A stretch of 64,000 nt of DNA from CAISCU01 sp051861545 (GCA_051861545.1 JBIMKP010000017.1:22888-86887); one strand, 5' to 3'; shown: positions 1 to 8,887, numbered from the stretch's first letter. A program made the numbers and translations. The notes: generated from the sequence alone by a model not told the origin.

Positions 1-1060
1 ACTGAGTGATATGGACCAACCTTGTTCCCCAACACCAACACCACCCGTTCCTACTAATTTATTGCCATGTTGAGTCCATGTATTGCCAGTTCGGTTATAT
101 ACCCATGCTGCTCCTTGACCACCATCATTCCATCCACCCACCATGGCCGTATTGCCATCTGCACTGAGCGATACGGAATAACCTTGTAAAGATTGACCAA
201 CACTACCCGTGCCTACTAATTTATTGCCTTGTTGGGTCCATGTATTGCCATTGCGTGTATACACCCATGCTGCTCCTTGAAAGTTATTATCAAAATGTCC
301 ACCCACAATAGCCGTATTGCCATCTGCACTCAGTGATACAGATACACCTTGTGCTACCCCACCACCAACAACAACACTACCCGTTCCTACTAATTTATTG
401 CCTTGTTGGGTCCATGTATTGCCAATACGTGTATAAACCCATGCTGCTCCTTGATTATTGTTATCTCCAAATCCTCCTATAATAGCCGTATTGCCATCGT
501 CACTGAGTGATACGGAAAAACCTTGATTAGCAGCACCTACATTACCAGTTCCCACAAGTTTACTACCTTGTTGGGCCCAGGTATTACCACTTCGTGTATA
601 AACCCATGCTGCTCCTTGACCACTGTTATCATGATATCCGCCCACAATAGCCGTATTGCCATCGGCACTGAGTGATACGGAAAAACCTTGATTAGATTGA
701 CCAACACTACCCGTGCCTACTAATTTATTGCCTTGTTGGGTCCAAGTATTACCACTGCGTGTATATACCCATGCCGCTCCTTGCCCGCTGTTATCTCCAG
801 GTCCACCAACAATGGCCGTATTACCATCAGCACTGAGTGATAATGAAGTACCTTGACCAGCAGCACCAACATTACCAGTTCCCACAAGTTTACTGCCTTG
901 TTGGGCCCAGGTATTACCACTTCGTGTATAAACCCATGCTGCTCCTTGACCGTTATCATTATGTCCTCCCACAATAGCCGTATTACCATCGGCACTTAGT
1001 GATACTGACCTACCTTGTAGGGAACTACCAACACTACCCGTTCCTACCAATTTATTTCCT
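1..1060. repeat. Near-identical ~162-176 bp tandem DNA repeats
   Basis: The motif ending in GCACTGAGTGATA recurs near 160, 325, 500, 665, 830 and 993, a period of about 162-176 bp, and begins again at base 1. DNA identity between units is very high, including third codon positions, so units could be gained or lost by recombination. Unit length stays a multiple of three, so copy-number changes would keep the frame. Confidence 0.9.
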
Positions 1061-1407
1061 TGTTGGGTATTCGGTGCGATTGAAGCCACTATAGTAAAAT
1101 TACTTCCACTAGTTACATTACCACCAGCATTGGCTAAATAAATATTTCCTGTTATTGCACCTGGCATTACCATGGCAACCAGCGTATCGGTTTTGGCTGA
1201 AATTTTAATAGCGGATACACTGCCAATTCTTAAGGTATCAATGGCATTTAAGTTGGTACCAACAATGGTAACTAATGATCCAACAGACCCGCTTGTTGGG
1301 CTAAAGGAGCTAATTGTTGGTAATTGTGCAAAGCCTGTTATCCTAAAGCCTATTAACAAGAAGCAAAACATGAATCTGGAGAAATGTGTTTGGTAGATTT
1401 GTTTCAT
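1..1407 (-). CDS. Secreted IPT/TIG plus tandem-repeat surface protein, 3' end beyond window
   Basis: Reading left from an ATG at 1407, the frame stays open to base 1, so only the N-terminal ~469 residues are present. It begins with a hydrophobic signal peptide ending near GFAQ, then an IPT/TIG-like domain (about residues 25-110, starting LPTISSFSPTSGSVGS). After that come near-identical repeats of ~54-58 residues carrying SLSADGNTAIVGG, GQGAAWVYTRSGNTW and QQGNKLVGTG. Six full repeats and part of a seventh are visible. The repeats resemble FG-GAP/beta-propeller blades, so an extracellular adhesin or propeller is likely. A T9SS sorting domain would be expected at the missing C-terminus, but this is inference. 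The 276-base open frame at 720-995 is another frame of the same repeats. Confidence 0.85.
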   Translation of the reverse strand, partial: MKQIYQTHFSRFMFCFLLIGFRITGFAQLPTISSFSPTSGSVGSLVTIVGTNLNAIDTLRIGSVSAIKISAKTDTLVAMVMPGAITGNIYLANAGGNVTSGSNFTIVASIAPNTQQGNKLVGTGSVGSSLQGRSVSLSADGNTAIVGGHNDNGQGAAWVYTRSGNTWAQQGSKLVGTGNVGAAGQGTSLSLSADGNTAIVGGPGDNSGQGAAWVYTRSGNTWTQQGNKLVGTGSVGQSNQGFSVSLSADGNTAIVGGYHDNSGQGAAWVYTRSGNTWAQQGSKLVGTGNVGAANQGFSVSLSDDGNTAIIGGFGDNNNQGAAWVYTRIGNTWTQQGNKLVGTGSVVVGGGVAQGVSVSLSADGNTAIVGGHFDNNFQGAAWVYTRNGNTWTQQGNKLVGTGSVGQSLQGYSVSLSADGNTAMVGGWNDGGQGAAWVYNRTGNTWTQHGNKLVGTGGVGVGEQGWSISLS

Positions 1408-1519
1408 AGTGATTAAATGAGAATTTGAAAACTTTGTGTATTTAATATTTGATTAAGCAGATGGTGATTTATTGGCTAGTTAATTGTTCTTTTTTAGTTT
1501 TAATTGTCATTCAATTCAT

Positions 1520-1527
1520 CAAATTTA
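1520..1527 (-). promoter_or_regulatory. Possible -7 box of the repeat-protein gene
   Basis: On the minus strand the bases read TAAATTTG, matching the Bacteroidota -7 consensus TAnnTTTG. I see no convincing -33 TTTG at the right distance. A start here would give a leader of ~105 bases before the ATG at 1407. The match could be chance in AT-rich DNA. Confidence 0.25.
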
Positions 1528-1695
1528 GAATTGAATTCACTTAATAACTTTTTTGTGTAAAAGAAAGAAAAAAATTCAACAACGAGTTATGTTTATTGTT
1601 AAGTTGTCCTTTTTGTTTATAAATATGACAGAAACTGAAAACTCAACATAATTCAATCAAACCACCCTAATATAAAATAAATATCAACTAAAAAA

Positions 1696-1724
1696 TTGTT
1701 GATTCAACATTTATTCTAACTTTG
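1696..1724 (+). promoter_or_regulatory. Candidate promoter of the gene at 1823
   Basis: TAACTTTG at 1717-1724 matches the Bacteroidota -7 box TAnnTTTG, and TTG at 1696-1698 lies 18 bases upstream as a -33 element. Transcription would begin near 1731, giving a leader of about 92 bases. Confidence 0.45.
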
Positions 1725-1822
1725 TGAGAACTTAGCCAAGTATGCAAAGGATGTAACATTCTGAATACCAAACTAAACCCAGATTTATCCCTTAGTTTTC
1801 GCTCAAAAAACCTTGTTTAAAA

Positions 1823-2209
1823 ATGAAAGAATCAAATATATATCAATCACTTTGGCAAAAATACAGACCTGTTATTCTTATTAAAATGAGAGAATCTGCT
1901 GCAGGTCCTTGTGAGTACCAATTATCAAAACACGAGTTTGAAGCTACAGGTGAAAAGAAAAAAGCCAGTTATGGTTTCAATCTTGAAATTGAAAGAGGAC
2001 AAGCTAAAAATAATATCAAAGGAATTGCAATTGCTAGAGACTTACTCGAAGTATTAAAAAGCTCTGCTACTGCTTCAACTTTAATGCAAGAGAGAAAATA
2101 TAAAATCAATCTAGGAAAAGATTATAAATTAAAAATTCAGTCTTTTGGTCCTGAAGCTCCAGCCGCAGCCGCTGAAGAGGCAACACCGGAAGCTCCAACA
2201 GAAGAATAA
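1823..2209 (+). CDS. Small conserved-looking protein of unknown function
   Basis: The gene encodes 128 residues from an ATG at 1823. I do not recognise the family. The first ~105 residues look like a compact soluble domain of mixed charge with no signal peptide or membrane segment. The C-terminal ~20 residues are a low-complexity Ala/Glu/Pro tail (EAPAAAAEEATPEAPTEE). It stands alone, with its own candidate promoter and a strong terminator directly after it, so it is probably a well-expressed monocistronic gene. It has a Lys/Arg-rich surface and an acidic tail; a nucleic-acid or ribosome role is possible, but nothing in the sequence proves it. Confidence 0.8.
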   Translation: MKESNIYQSLWQKYRPVILIKMRESAAGPCEYQLSKHEFEATGEKKKASYGFNLEIERGQAKNNIKGIAIARDLLEVLKSSATASTLMQERKYKINLGKDYKLKIQSFGPEAPAAAAEEATPEAPTEE

Positions 2210-2225
2210 GATATTCAGCATATTG

Positions 2226-2264
2226 AAAAAGGATATTTCTTACATAAAGAGATATCCTTTTTTT
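2226..2264. terminator. Bidirectional hairpin terminator
   Basis: AAAAAGGATAT (2226-2236) pairs with ATATCCTTTTT (2252-2262), and further T's follow. The A-rich left arm makes it usable from both sides. It lies between the convergent genes ending at 2209 (+) and 2290 (-). Confidence 0.8.
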
Positions 2265-2289
2265 TATTCGTTTTACTGAACTTATTAGG

Positions 2290-2868
2290 CTACTTGAGAC
2301 CTTTTCCCAATAGTTCAAGCTTTTCTAAAAATTTCGTTCTTGTAGTTAGTTTGGAATTTCTAATTGGGCCCACATAAGTAACTTTAACAGGTTTCACTCC
2401 ACAAAACTCTAAAGTAGATTTTTTTAGTTGATTTACACTTGGTCTTCCAAAAGCAAATCTATAATACCAAGATGGTTGGTCGAGCGTAGTGATAATGCGT
2501 GACGTTTTTCCTATCAATAGTTTATCCCACCATACTGAATTCTCTTTGTAACGAAATGTGAATCCTGGTAAAAAAAGTCTATCAATAAAACCTTTAGTTA
2601 TAGCAGGTAATCCGCCCCACCAAACTGGATGAAACCAAACCATATGTTCTGCCCATTTAATTTTTTCCCAAGCATTCAATAAATCTGGTTCTAGTTCTGT
2701 TCTTTTTTGATAGCCAAATTGTAGATTAGGATTAAATTCTAAATCTTTAATCACAATTTCTTTGATATCTGCACCTGCTAATATTGCTCCTTTTTTATAA
2801 GCTTCAAACAAAGCAAAATTAAAGCTATCGGCATTAGGATGGCCGTTTATTAAAAGTATCTTTTTCAT
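2290..2868 (-). CDS. Flavodoxin-fold NAD(P)H:quinone oxidoreductase
   Basis: The 192-residue protein belongs to the Flavodoxin_2 / MdaB-KefF type of FMN/FAD quinone reductases, soluble cytoplasmic enzymes that reduce quinones by two electrons. It starts with the beta strand and phosphate-binding turn KKILLINGHPNADSFN (residues 2-17). The family signature WFHPVWWGGLPAI at 78-90 is followed by KGFIDRLFLPGFTFRY. I chose the ATG at 2868 because it puts the flavodoxin strand at the N-terminus; the frame extends upstream to an ATG at 2910, which would add 14 hydrophobic residues with no family counterpart. The substrate cannot be told from sequence. It faces the gene at 1823 across a shared terminator and looks monocistronic. 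Confidence 0.88.
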   Translation of the reverse strand: MKKILLINGHPNADSFNFALFEAYKKGAILAGADIKEIVIKDLEFNPNLQFGYQKRTELEPDLLNAWEKIKWAEHMVWFHPVWWGGLPAITKGFIDRLFLPGFTFRYKENSVWWDKLLIGKTSRIITTLDQPSWYYRFAFGRPSVNQLKKSTLEFCGVKPVKVTYVGPIRNSKLTTRTKFLEKLELLGKGLK

Positions 2869-3274
2869 AAAAAATAAATAATGTAAATAAGTAAAAATGA
2901 ATATTCGCATGTTTACTAGTTGCGAATATTAAAATGTATGAGTTAGTTTAATTTAATCTTTTAAAGCGAAATTAAAGACCCCGACAGGTGGTCTTATGTT
3001 TATAGTAAATTGTTTAATATGATTCCCCTTGTTTCCCAGCCACGCGGACCTTTGGTCCGCATGGCTGGGAAACAAGGGATTTTCTACAAATTTTGATTTC
3101 TATAATCATATCATCTCTTCAGGATTTTAAAAATTTACAGAACAAACAAGCTTTTAATTTTGATATATTCAATTGTAAAAAAAACGGATAATCATTTAAG
3201 TAAATACTGAATAATACATCTTACAAAAAACAGCAATTAGATGCTAAAAAATCAATGCAGAAATTGGAAATAAA
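2869..3274. other. Intergenic region with a GC-rich hairpin
   Basis: About 400 bases between two leftward genes. The only clear structure is the long hairpin at 3026-3078, listed separately. A short CCCCGACAGG stretch near 2979-2988 resembles sequence I have seen between genes in other Bacteroidota, but I cannot verify that. No open frame is supported. Confidence 0.6.
3026..3078. repeat. Long near-perfect GC-rich hairpin
   Basis: The 25-base arm at 3026-3050 pairs with 3054-3078 around a TTT loop. There is one C/A mismatch, at 3043 against 3061. The stem is much richer in G+C than its surroundings. There is no T-run on either side, so it is not a standard terminator. Confidence 0.85.
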
Positions 3275-4042
3275 TCAAACATCCAACCACTTTTTAAATT
3301 CTGATGCTCTTTCACGGCTTACTAAAACTTCCTCTTCAACAGCTGGCAAAAGTGATATTTTAAGCTTTCCATTAAAATAAGAATGTATGTCTTTGATAGA
3401 CTTTATAGATGCAATAAATTGTCGGTTTAATTGAAAAAAACTTTTAGGATTCAACAATTCATTTAACTCATCTAATGAATAATCAATTACATACTTATTC
3501 CCTGTGAACATTTGTAAATAGACCAATTTTTCACTTGCCTGAAACCATGCAATTTCATCAATTTGTACTGATATCAATCGAGTACCCGTTTTAATTAAAA
3601 AACGTTCTTTGTAATCTTGTTTTTTATCCTTTTTTAAAGCCTCAAGTAATAAGTCTATTTGTTGAGTTCCTGATTCTTTGTTTAAAAACAAAGTTTTATA
3701 CTTTTCAAAAGCATTTTTTAATTCATTGCTATCAACTGGTTTTAATAAATAGTCAATACTATTAACTTTAAATGCTTTCATAGCAAACTCATCGTAAGCA
3801 GTGGTAAATATTACTGGAAAACTTACTTGTGTTTGTTTAAAGATTTCAAAACTTTGCCCATCTGCTAGTTCAATATCCATTAATGCAAGATTGATATCTT
3901 TATTGGCTTTTATAAAATTCACAGCTGACTCAATACTATCTGCGGCTCCAACGATTTCAATGTCCATTTGCAACTCGTTTACCAATTTGGTAATTCGGTT
4001 TAAAGCAGGAATCTCATCTTCAATTATTAGTAGTTTCAACAT
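3275..4042 (-). CDS. LytTR-family response regulator
   Basis: The protein is 255 residues from the ATG at 4042. Residues 1-120 are a receiver domain with acidic residues E8/D9/E10, phospho-acceptor D56 (in ALMDIE) and the conserved Lys of LLKPVD at about 101. Residues ~148-255 are a LytTR DNA-binding domain (FLIKTGTRLISVQIDEIAWF, then FFQLNRQFIASI). It should bind promoter DNA when phosphorylated by its partner kinase. The frame opens earlier at a TTG (4054) inside the kinase gene. The ATG at 4042 lies four bases after the kinase stop, so either start implies tight coupling. It is the last gene of the receptor-kinase-regulator operon. Confidence 0.9.
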   Translation of the reverse strand: MLKLLIIEDEIPALNRITKLVNELQMDIEIVGAADSIESAVNFIKANKDINLALMDIELADGQSFEIFKQTQVSFPVIFTTAYDEFAMKAFKVNSIDYLLKPVDSNELKNAFEKYKTLFLNKESGTQQIDLLLEALKKDKKQDYKERFLIKTGTRLISVQIDEIAWFQASEKLVYLQMFTGNKYVIDYSLDELNELLNPKSFFQLNRQFIASIKSIKDIHSYFNGKLKISLLPAVEEEVLVSRERASEFKKWLDV

Positions 4043-4046
4043 TAGT

Positions 4047-5081
4047 TTAATCAATTAAAGGAACACTTACTTCAAAATAGTTATTTGAACTCGATACAAC
4101 AACTTCTTCTTTGCTCAGGTATTTATATCTGCTTATGATATTACTTAAACCTATTCCGTTACTTTCTGCATGTACCATTTTTGTTTGCAAATTGTTTTTC
4201 ACATAAATCCGACTGTTCTTCACTCCTATTTCTATTGATAATGGCTTGTCTTTGCTGATTATATTATGCTTAATTGCATTCTCTAATAACAATTGCAGTG
4301 TTAATGTAGCAATTTGTTGCTGATAAAAAATCTCATCAATTACAATCATCACACGAAGGTTTTCACCGAATCTTATTTTATTTAGGTAAACATATGAATT
4401 AATAAAATTTAACTCTTCTTTTAAACTTACAGTTTCTTTATCTCTTTGTGTTAAAACATATCTATAAACACTCGATAATTTTTGAACAAATTGAGTAGCA
4501 GTTTTAGGATCATCTTCAATTATACTGCTTAAAGTATTCAAAGAATTAAACAAAAAATGTGGGTTAACTTGATTCTTTAAACTTTCAAATTCTGCAGTGA
4601 TATTATCTCGCTTTAAGGCTTCTTTTTCAGTTAAACTTTTCTTCCAATGTTCAAAGAATTCAAATCCAAGAATAATTGCATTAATCATGATAGTTATAAC
4701 AACAGAAATCACTAAAAAAACAATGCTGTCTTTACTATTTAATTCACAGGCTTTTTTAAACAAAAACACAAATATTACTTTATTGAAGAAAAAATTCACT
4801 AGCACTGGTAGCGTTATAGCAATAGAACCACAGATAATTAATTTTTTGAGTGGACTCTTTTCCCAACTAAAATAAGGTTCAACCAATGCTATTAAAACTA
4901 TATTCAAGTTCCATAACAAAGAGATAAAAATAAAATCACCAAGTATCGCCATCAGAACAGATGATTTGACTTCCATCATGTTCGATTCTGTATTAGTAAA
5001 CAATACAACAAATAAAACAGCCATCATTAAAATAATGGCATGTCTTATTAAAAGGGCTTTCGGTGCGAAAATTTCTTTCAT
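4047..5081 (-). CDS. LytS-type sensor histidine kinase
   Basis: The 344-residue membrane kinase has about four membrane segments (roughly residues 16-30, 43-68, 80-110 and 120-141), a short linker, the His_kinase signature NPHFLFNSLN with H175 as phospho-acceptor, and a HATPase domain with N box LLLENAIKHN at 264-273. It should phosphorylate the LytTR regulator encoded immediately downstream. Its ATG (5081-5079) overlaps the TAA of the upstream TonB receptor by one base (TAATG), so the two are probably translationally coupled. No separate extracellular sensor domain is visible; sensing must use the membrane segments or a partner such as the receptor. Confidence 0.92.
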   Translation of the reverse strand: MKEIFAPKALLIRHAIILMMAVLFVVLFTNTESNMMEVKSSVLMAILGDFIFISLLWNLNIVLIALVEPYFSWEKSPLKKLIICGSIAITLPVLVNFFFNKVIFVFLFKKACELNSKDSIVFLVISVVITIMINAIILGFEFFEHWKKSLTEKEALKRDNITAEFESLKNQVNPHFLFNSLNTLSSIIEDDPKTATQFVQKLSSVYRYVLTQRDKETVSLKEELNFINSYVYLNKIRFGENLRVMIVIDEIFYQQQIATLTLQLLLENAIKHNIISKDKPLSIEIGVKNSRIYVKNNLQTKMVHAESNGIGLSNIISRYKYLSKEEVVVSSSNNYFEVSVPLID

Positions 5082-7450
5082 TAAAAATATATTCTATAAA
5101 ATGGAACTGGAAACAATCCAATTTGATATAAATTTTCAACCTTACCAGTTTGAGGATTGAATTGTTGTGTAAAGATATTCTGTCTATTGGTAATATTTTG
5201 AATATCTAAACCATATTCCTGAGTAACTCTTTTGCTATTGGTTTTGTAACCAATTCTGATATCAGCTCTAAAGAAATCTTTTAATCTGTTTTCATATGAA
5301 CGGTCTTCAATCTGCACTTCATATCCATTGGCCAATGATGCAGCTTCATCAATTGGAACATATCTTCTACCACCTGCATAAGTAATTTTTCCAGAGGCTG
5401 AAAGAATATTGTTTTTACCTATTTTCCATTCTTTACCTGCCAATACATTTAATACGAAATTACCATTAAATGCTGTGTTTCTCCATTTGTTATCACTTGC
5501 TTTGTATTTGCTTTCATACAATGATAATGTTCCTAAATAATAATATCCTTTTGAAAAATACTTTTCAATAGTAAACTCCACTCCATAATTATAACCAGTT
5601 CCATTATTTACTAAACTATCGAAGTTAGGTGCTCCAAATTGTGCTCCATAATTTAATACTGAAATAGTAGAAGGATTTTGTGTTACTGGAACATTGTATA
5701 AATCTTGGTAATAGGCTTCAGTTTTGAATCTTACTTCATTTCCCAACATCATTTCATAACCCAAAACAATATGATGTGCTTTTGTCATTTCCAAGTTTTT
5801 GTTGGTTGATGTATAAACTCTATTGAATGTATCATTTAATGTTTTTTCAAAATAGGTAATCATTGGTTGTATTTGCGAATGATGACCATATCCTAAACTA
5901 ATTACAGATGATTTTCCAAAATTATAACGTAAGCCTGCACGAGGATCAATACCAAATGTATTATTTAAGAAATAATGATTATAGTGTAAACCAGCATTAA
6001 ATGTTAATTGTGTATTTATTCTATAATTCCAGTTGGCATAAGCTTGTCCTAAATAAGTAGTTTCTTCAAAATCAATTTGACTTCTATACCCATTTAATTC
6101 ATTTACAAAAACACTATCGGAACTATTGCCATATTGTTGGCTAGCAATCACACCAATTTTAAAAGTATTTTTAGCATTAATTTTTGTATTGTAATAAGAA
6201 TGAACTGCTAATTTTCCAAAAGATGAATTTGAGTTAAAAAGGTAGAATTTATCATTTGTTGGACTCAAAGTATCAACTTTTGTTCTATTGCTCTCACCCG
6301 AAGCGGTAATAACTGTTTTAACAAAAGAACGTTTGTTAATTTGCGCAATATTTGTGATACCCAAAACTCCCATTTTACTAGTAAAATCAATGTCTTGAGG
6401 TTGAGCTTCTTTTTTTCTATCCTCAGCAGTTTTATCAGAATCTAATAACTTGGTTGAACTTGTACCACCAATTCCCCAAACACTCCAATTACCTGTTTTG
6501 GTATTGGGCATGCTTACTTTAAATGTTGCATCTTGATAAAATGGAATGCCAGAATCACCAAATTTAAAACCCAAAGCATCGAAAAACGATAAGGTTGAAT
6601 AACGATATGAAGCTAAATAACTTGATTGACCATTTTTAATTGGACCTTCAGCCAATAACTCCAAACCATTAAAGCCAATCTGACCAATAAACTCATGTTT
6701 TTCATTATTTCCATTTCTGATTTTTAAGTCGAAAACACCTGCATTCGCATTGCCATATTCTGCAGGAAATGCACCTGTTAAGAAATCTGAATTTGCCAAA
6801 GTATTATTATTCAAAATACTTACGGGACCGCCATTTGCACCTTGGTTTGAAAAGTGATTTGGATTGGGAATATCAGCACCTTCTAAACGCCATAATAAAC
6901 CTAAAGGAGAATTTCCACGAATAACAATATCATTACGTTGGTCGTTTCCACCACCTGCAACACCTGCAAAATTGGCTGCCATACGCGATGGGTCTTGCAA
7001 AGCACCAGCATATCTAGTTGCTTGGTCGATAGTAAAGCTTCTACCTGAAACTAAAATCAATTCATTGTTAGGAGCAGCTTTATTTGATTTTGCTGTGATA
7101 ATTAATTCTTTTGCAGAAACAACTTTTTCTGCTAATTCAATATTCAATACAACTTCCTTTGCCGAGTTGATGATGATATCGTTTATCATTCTGTCTTCAT
7201 ATCCGACGTAAGAAATCTTCATCGATTTTCTTCCAACAGGTACATTTAAAATGCGAAACTTACCTTGTTCATCGGTGGCCGAACCAAAGGTTTTTGTATC
7301 GTTGATAACAATAACTGTAGCACCAATTAATGGTTGTTTACTATCTTTATCAATAACAATACCTCTAACGGTTTGAGTTAATTCTGTTTTCTGAGCGAAA
7401 GCAGTTATGATAGAAAAACTAAGTAATAGAAATAGGGATAATCTTTTCAT
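5081..7450 (-). CDS. TonB-dependent outer-membrane receptor
   Basis: The protein is 789 residues. A signal peptide (MKRLSLFLLLSFSIITAFAQ) precedes a carboxypeptidase-regulatory-like beta domain at ~28-115 (VRGIVIDKDSKQPLIGATV). A plug domain follows at ~125-240 with DIVIRGNSPLGLLWRLEG, and then a barrel ending in an aromatic residue (PFYRIYF). It would import a substrate across the outer membrane with TonB energy. There is no SusD partner, so it is not a standard glycan-uptake pair; siderophore, metal or peptide uptake are alternatives. It heads an operon with a LytS kinase and a LytTR regulator, joined to the kinase by a one-base stop/start overlap. That context suggests the uptake state and the regulator are linked. 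Confidence 0.92.
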   Translation of the reverse strand: MKRLSLFLLLSFSIITAFAQKTELTQTVRGIVIDKDSKQPLIGATVIVINDTKTFGSATDEQGKFRILNVPVGRKSMKISYVGYEDRMINDIIINSAKEVVLNIELAEKVVSAKELIITAKSNKAAPNNELILVSGRSFTIDQATRYAGALQDPSRMAANFAGVAGGGNDQRNDIVIRGNSPLGLLWRLEGADIPNPNHFSNQGANGGPVSILNNNTLANSDFLTGAFPAEYGNANAGVFDLKIRNGNNEKHEFIGQIGFNGLELLAEGPIKNGQSSYLASYRYSTLSFFDALGFKFGDSGIPFYQDATFKVSMPNTKTGNWSVWGIGGTSSTKLLDSDKTAEDRKKEAQPQDIDFTSKMGVLGITNIAQINKRSFVKTVITASGESNRTKVDTLSPTNDKFYLFNSNSSFGKLAVHSYYNTKINAKNTFKIGVIASQQYGNSSDSVFVNELNGYRSQIDFEETTYLGQAYANWNYRINTQLTFNAGLHYNHYFLNNTFGIDPRAGLRYNFGKSSVISLGYGHHSQIQPMITYFEKTLNDTFNRVYTSTNKNLEMTKAHHIVLGYEMMLGNEVRFKTEAYYQDLYNVPVTQNPSTISVLNYGAQFGAPNFDSLVNNGTGYNYGVEFTIEKYFSKGYYYLGTLSLYESKYKASDNKWRNTAFNGNFVLNVLAGKEWKIGKNNILSASGKITYAGGRRYVPIDEAASLANGYEVQIEDRSYENRLKDFFRADIRIGYKTNSKRVTQEYGLDIQNITNRQNIFTQQFNPQTGKVENLYQIGLFPVPFYRIYF

Positions 7451-7566
7451 GATTCAATATTTAATGATACAAATTTGAATCAAGAAATGCTAAAGAATGA
7501 TTGAAAACCGACAAAACGGAGGAAATAATGCCTGAAATGAAAAAAGTAAAAGTTGAAAACGAAAAT

Positions 7567-7803
7567 CTAGTTGATAGCCACTACACTTTTAATATCGGGG
7601 ATTGCGGCCTTTATTCCACTTTCAATACCCGCTTTCATAGTCATATGGCTCATGCTACAACTGCTGCAATTCCCAATTAACCTTAAACGTACTTCCATAT
7701 CTTCGGTAAGTTCAACCAATTCCACATCACCACCATCGGCTTGTAAAAACGGACGCATACCATTCAATGCAATTTCAATTTTAGCTAATAAAGAATCATT
7801 CAT
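7567..7803 (-). CDS. NifU C-terminal-type iron-sulfur scaffold (Nfu)
   Basis: This 78-residue protein is a stand-alone Nfu domain, with MRPFLQADGGDVELVEL and the cluster-binding CSSC motif (GNCSSCSMS). The two cysteines bind a [Fe-S] cluster at a dimer interface for transfer to target enzymes. The frame extends to a TTG at 7815, but the ATG at 7803 is one base after the stop of the upstream Mrp gene, so I prefer it. Co-transcription with the Mrp ATPase fits a shared role in iron-sulfur cluster assembly or delivery. Length is normal for the short Nfu form. Confidence 0.93.
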   Translation of the reverse strand: MNDSLLAKIEIALNGMRPFLQADGGDVELVELTEDMEVRLRLIGNCSSCSMSHMTMKAGIESGIKAAIPDIKSVVAIN

Positions 7804-7804
7804 A

Positions 7805-8887
7805 TTATTGTTCAACTGGTTTAAGGTTTGCGTTTAAAACGGCAATCTGACGTGCTACTTTTTCTGATATTTGGAAAAATGCTTTTTGTACAGGACTATT
7901 ACTATCCATAACAGCAGGAATTCCGTTATCGCCACCTTCACGAATATCCATATAAATAGGCACTTCACCTAAAAAAGGTACATCTAATTCATTCGACATG
8001 GTTTTTCCACCACCATTACCAAAAATATAATATTTGTTTTCAGGTAACTCGGCAGGTGTAAAATAGGCCATATTTTCTACAATGCCTAAAATCGGCACCT
8101 TTACAGGTGTCATAGTAAACATAGTAGCAGCCTTATATGCATCGGCTAAAGCAACAGCTTGAGGTGTTGTTACCATTACAATTCCAGTTAAAGGAACAAC
8201 CTGCAACATGGTTAAGTGAATATCACCTGTTCCCGGAGGTAAATCTAAAATCAAATAATCCAATTCACCCCAATCGGTATCATTTACAAACTGACGTAAT
8301 GCTGAAGAAACCATTGGGCCTCTCCAAACCACAGCCTGTTCAGGTTTAATTAAAAAACCAATTGAAAGAAGTTTAATTCCGAATTTTTCAACCGGAACCA
8401 TTAGCGATTTGCCATCAACATCACGCATTGAAGGCTGGCTATTCATTTCACCAAACATCATTGGAATGGAAGGACCATGAATATCTGCATCCAACAAACC
8501 AACTTTTGCGCCTTTTAATGACAATGAGAGCGCTAAACTAGCAGAAACTGTAGATTTACCTACTCCACCTTTACCTGATGCAACTGCGATGATATTTTTA
8601 ACATTAGGCAAAACCAATTTATCTAAACGGTTTGAAGTAACGTTCGCTGTCATTTCAATTTTAACCACAATATGGTTTCCTAATTCCTTTTGTATGGCGC
8701 GAATACAATCTTTTTCTATTTTCTCTTTTAAAGGACAAGCAGGAGTTGTTAAAACTACTTTGAAAGAAACTTCATCACCTGAAATTTCTATATCTTTAAT
8801 CATATTCAGAGTCACCAAATCTTTGTGTAAATCAGGCTCCTGAACAGTTGAAAGTGCTTTTAATATTTCTTTTGAAGTAAAACTCAT
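7805..8887 (-). CDS. Mrp/ApbC-type iron-sulfur carrier ATPase
   Basis: This 360-residue protein has an N-terminal MIP18/DUF59 domain (~1-90) and a MinD-like P-loop NTPase with the deviant Walker A GKGGVGKST. The ATPase carries iron-sulfur clusters to apoproteins. The start is the ATG at 8887; the frame reaches a TTG seven codons upstream, which has no support. The usual C-terminal CxxC of ApbC/Nbp35 is not visible; the equivalent stretch reads ENMAYFTPAELPENKYYIFG. The MIP18-Mrp-Nfu arrangement still supports cluster handling. The downstream nfu gene starts one base after this stop. Confidence 0.93.
   Translation of the reverse strand: MSFTSKEILKALSTVQEPDLHKDLVTLNMIKDIEISGDEVSFKVVLTTPACPLKEKIEKDCIRAIQKELGNHIVVKIEMTANVTSNRLDKLVLPNVKNIIAVASGKGGVGKSTVSASLALSLSLKGAKVGLLDADIHGPSIPMMFGEMNSQPSMRDVDGKSLMVPVEKFGIKLLSIGFLIKPEQAVVWRGPMVSSALRQFVNDTDWGELDYLILDLPPGTGDIHLTMLQVVPLTGIVMVTTPQAVALADAYKAATMFTMTPVKVPILGIVENMAYFTPAELPENKYYIFGNGGGKTMSNELDVPFLGEVPIYMDIREGGDNGIPAVMDSNSPVQKAFFQISEKVARQIAVLNANLKPVEQ

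Larger units (their letters stand above)
1408..1822. other. Divergent intergenic region
   Basis: This 415-base AT-rich gap separates the leftward repeat-protein gene from the rightward gene at 1823. It holds a candidate promoter on each strand, listed separately. I see no further open frame, hairpin or repeat in it. Confidence 0.6.

Noticed and set aside
720..995. 91-codon frame in the left-edge repeats
   Set aside because: It is an alternative frame of the repeat DNA; the true frame reads through from 1407 with a signal peptide and clear repeats.
3026..3078. Hairpin as a terminator for the receptor-kinase-regulator operon
   Set aside because: It is about 200 bases beyond the stop codon and has no T-run on either strand.
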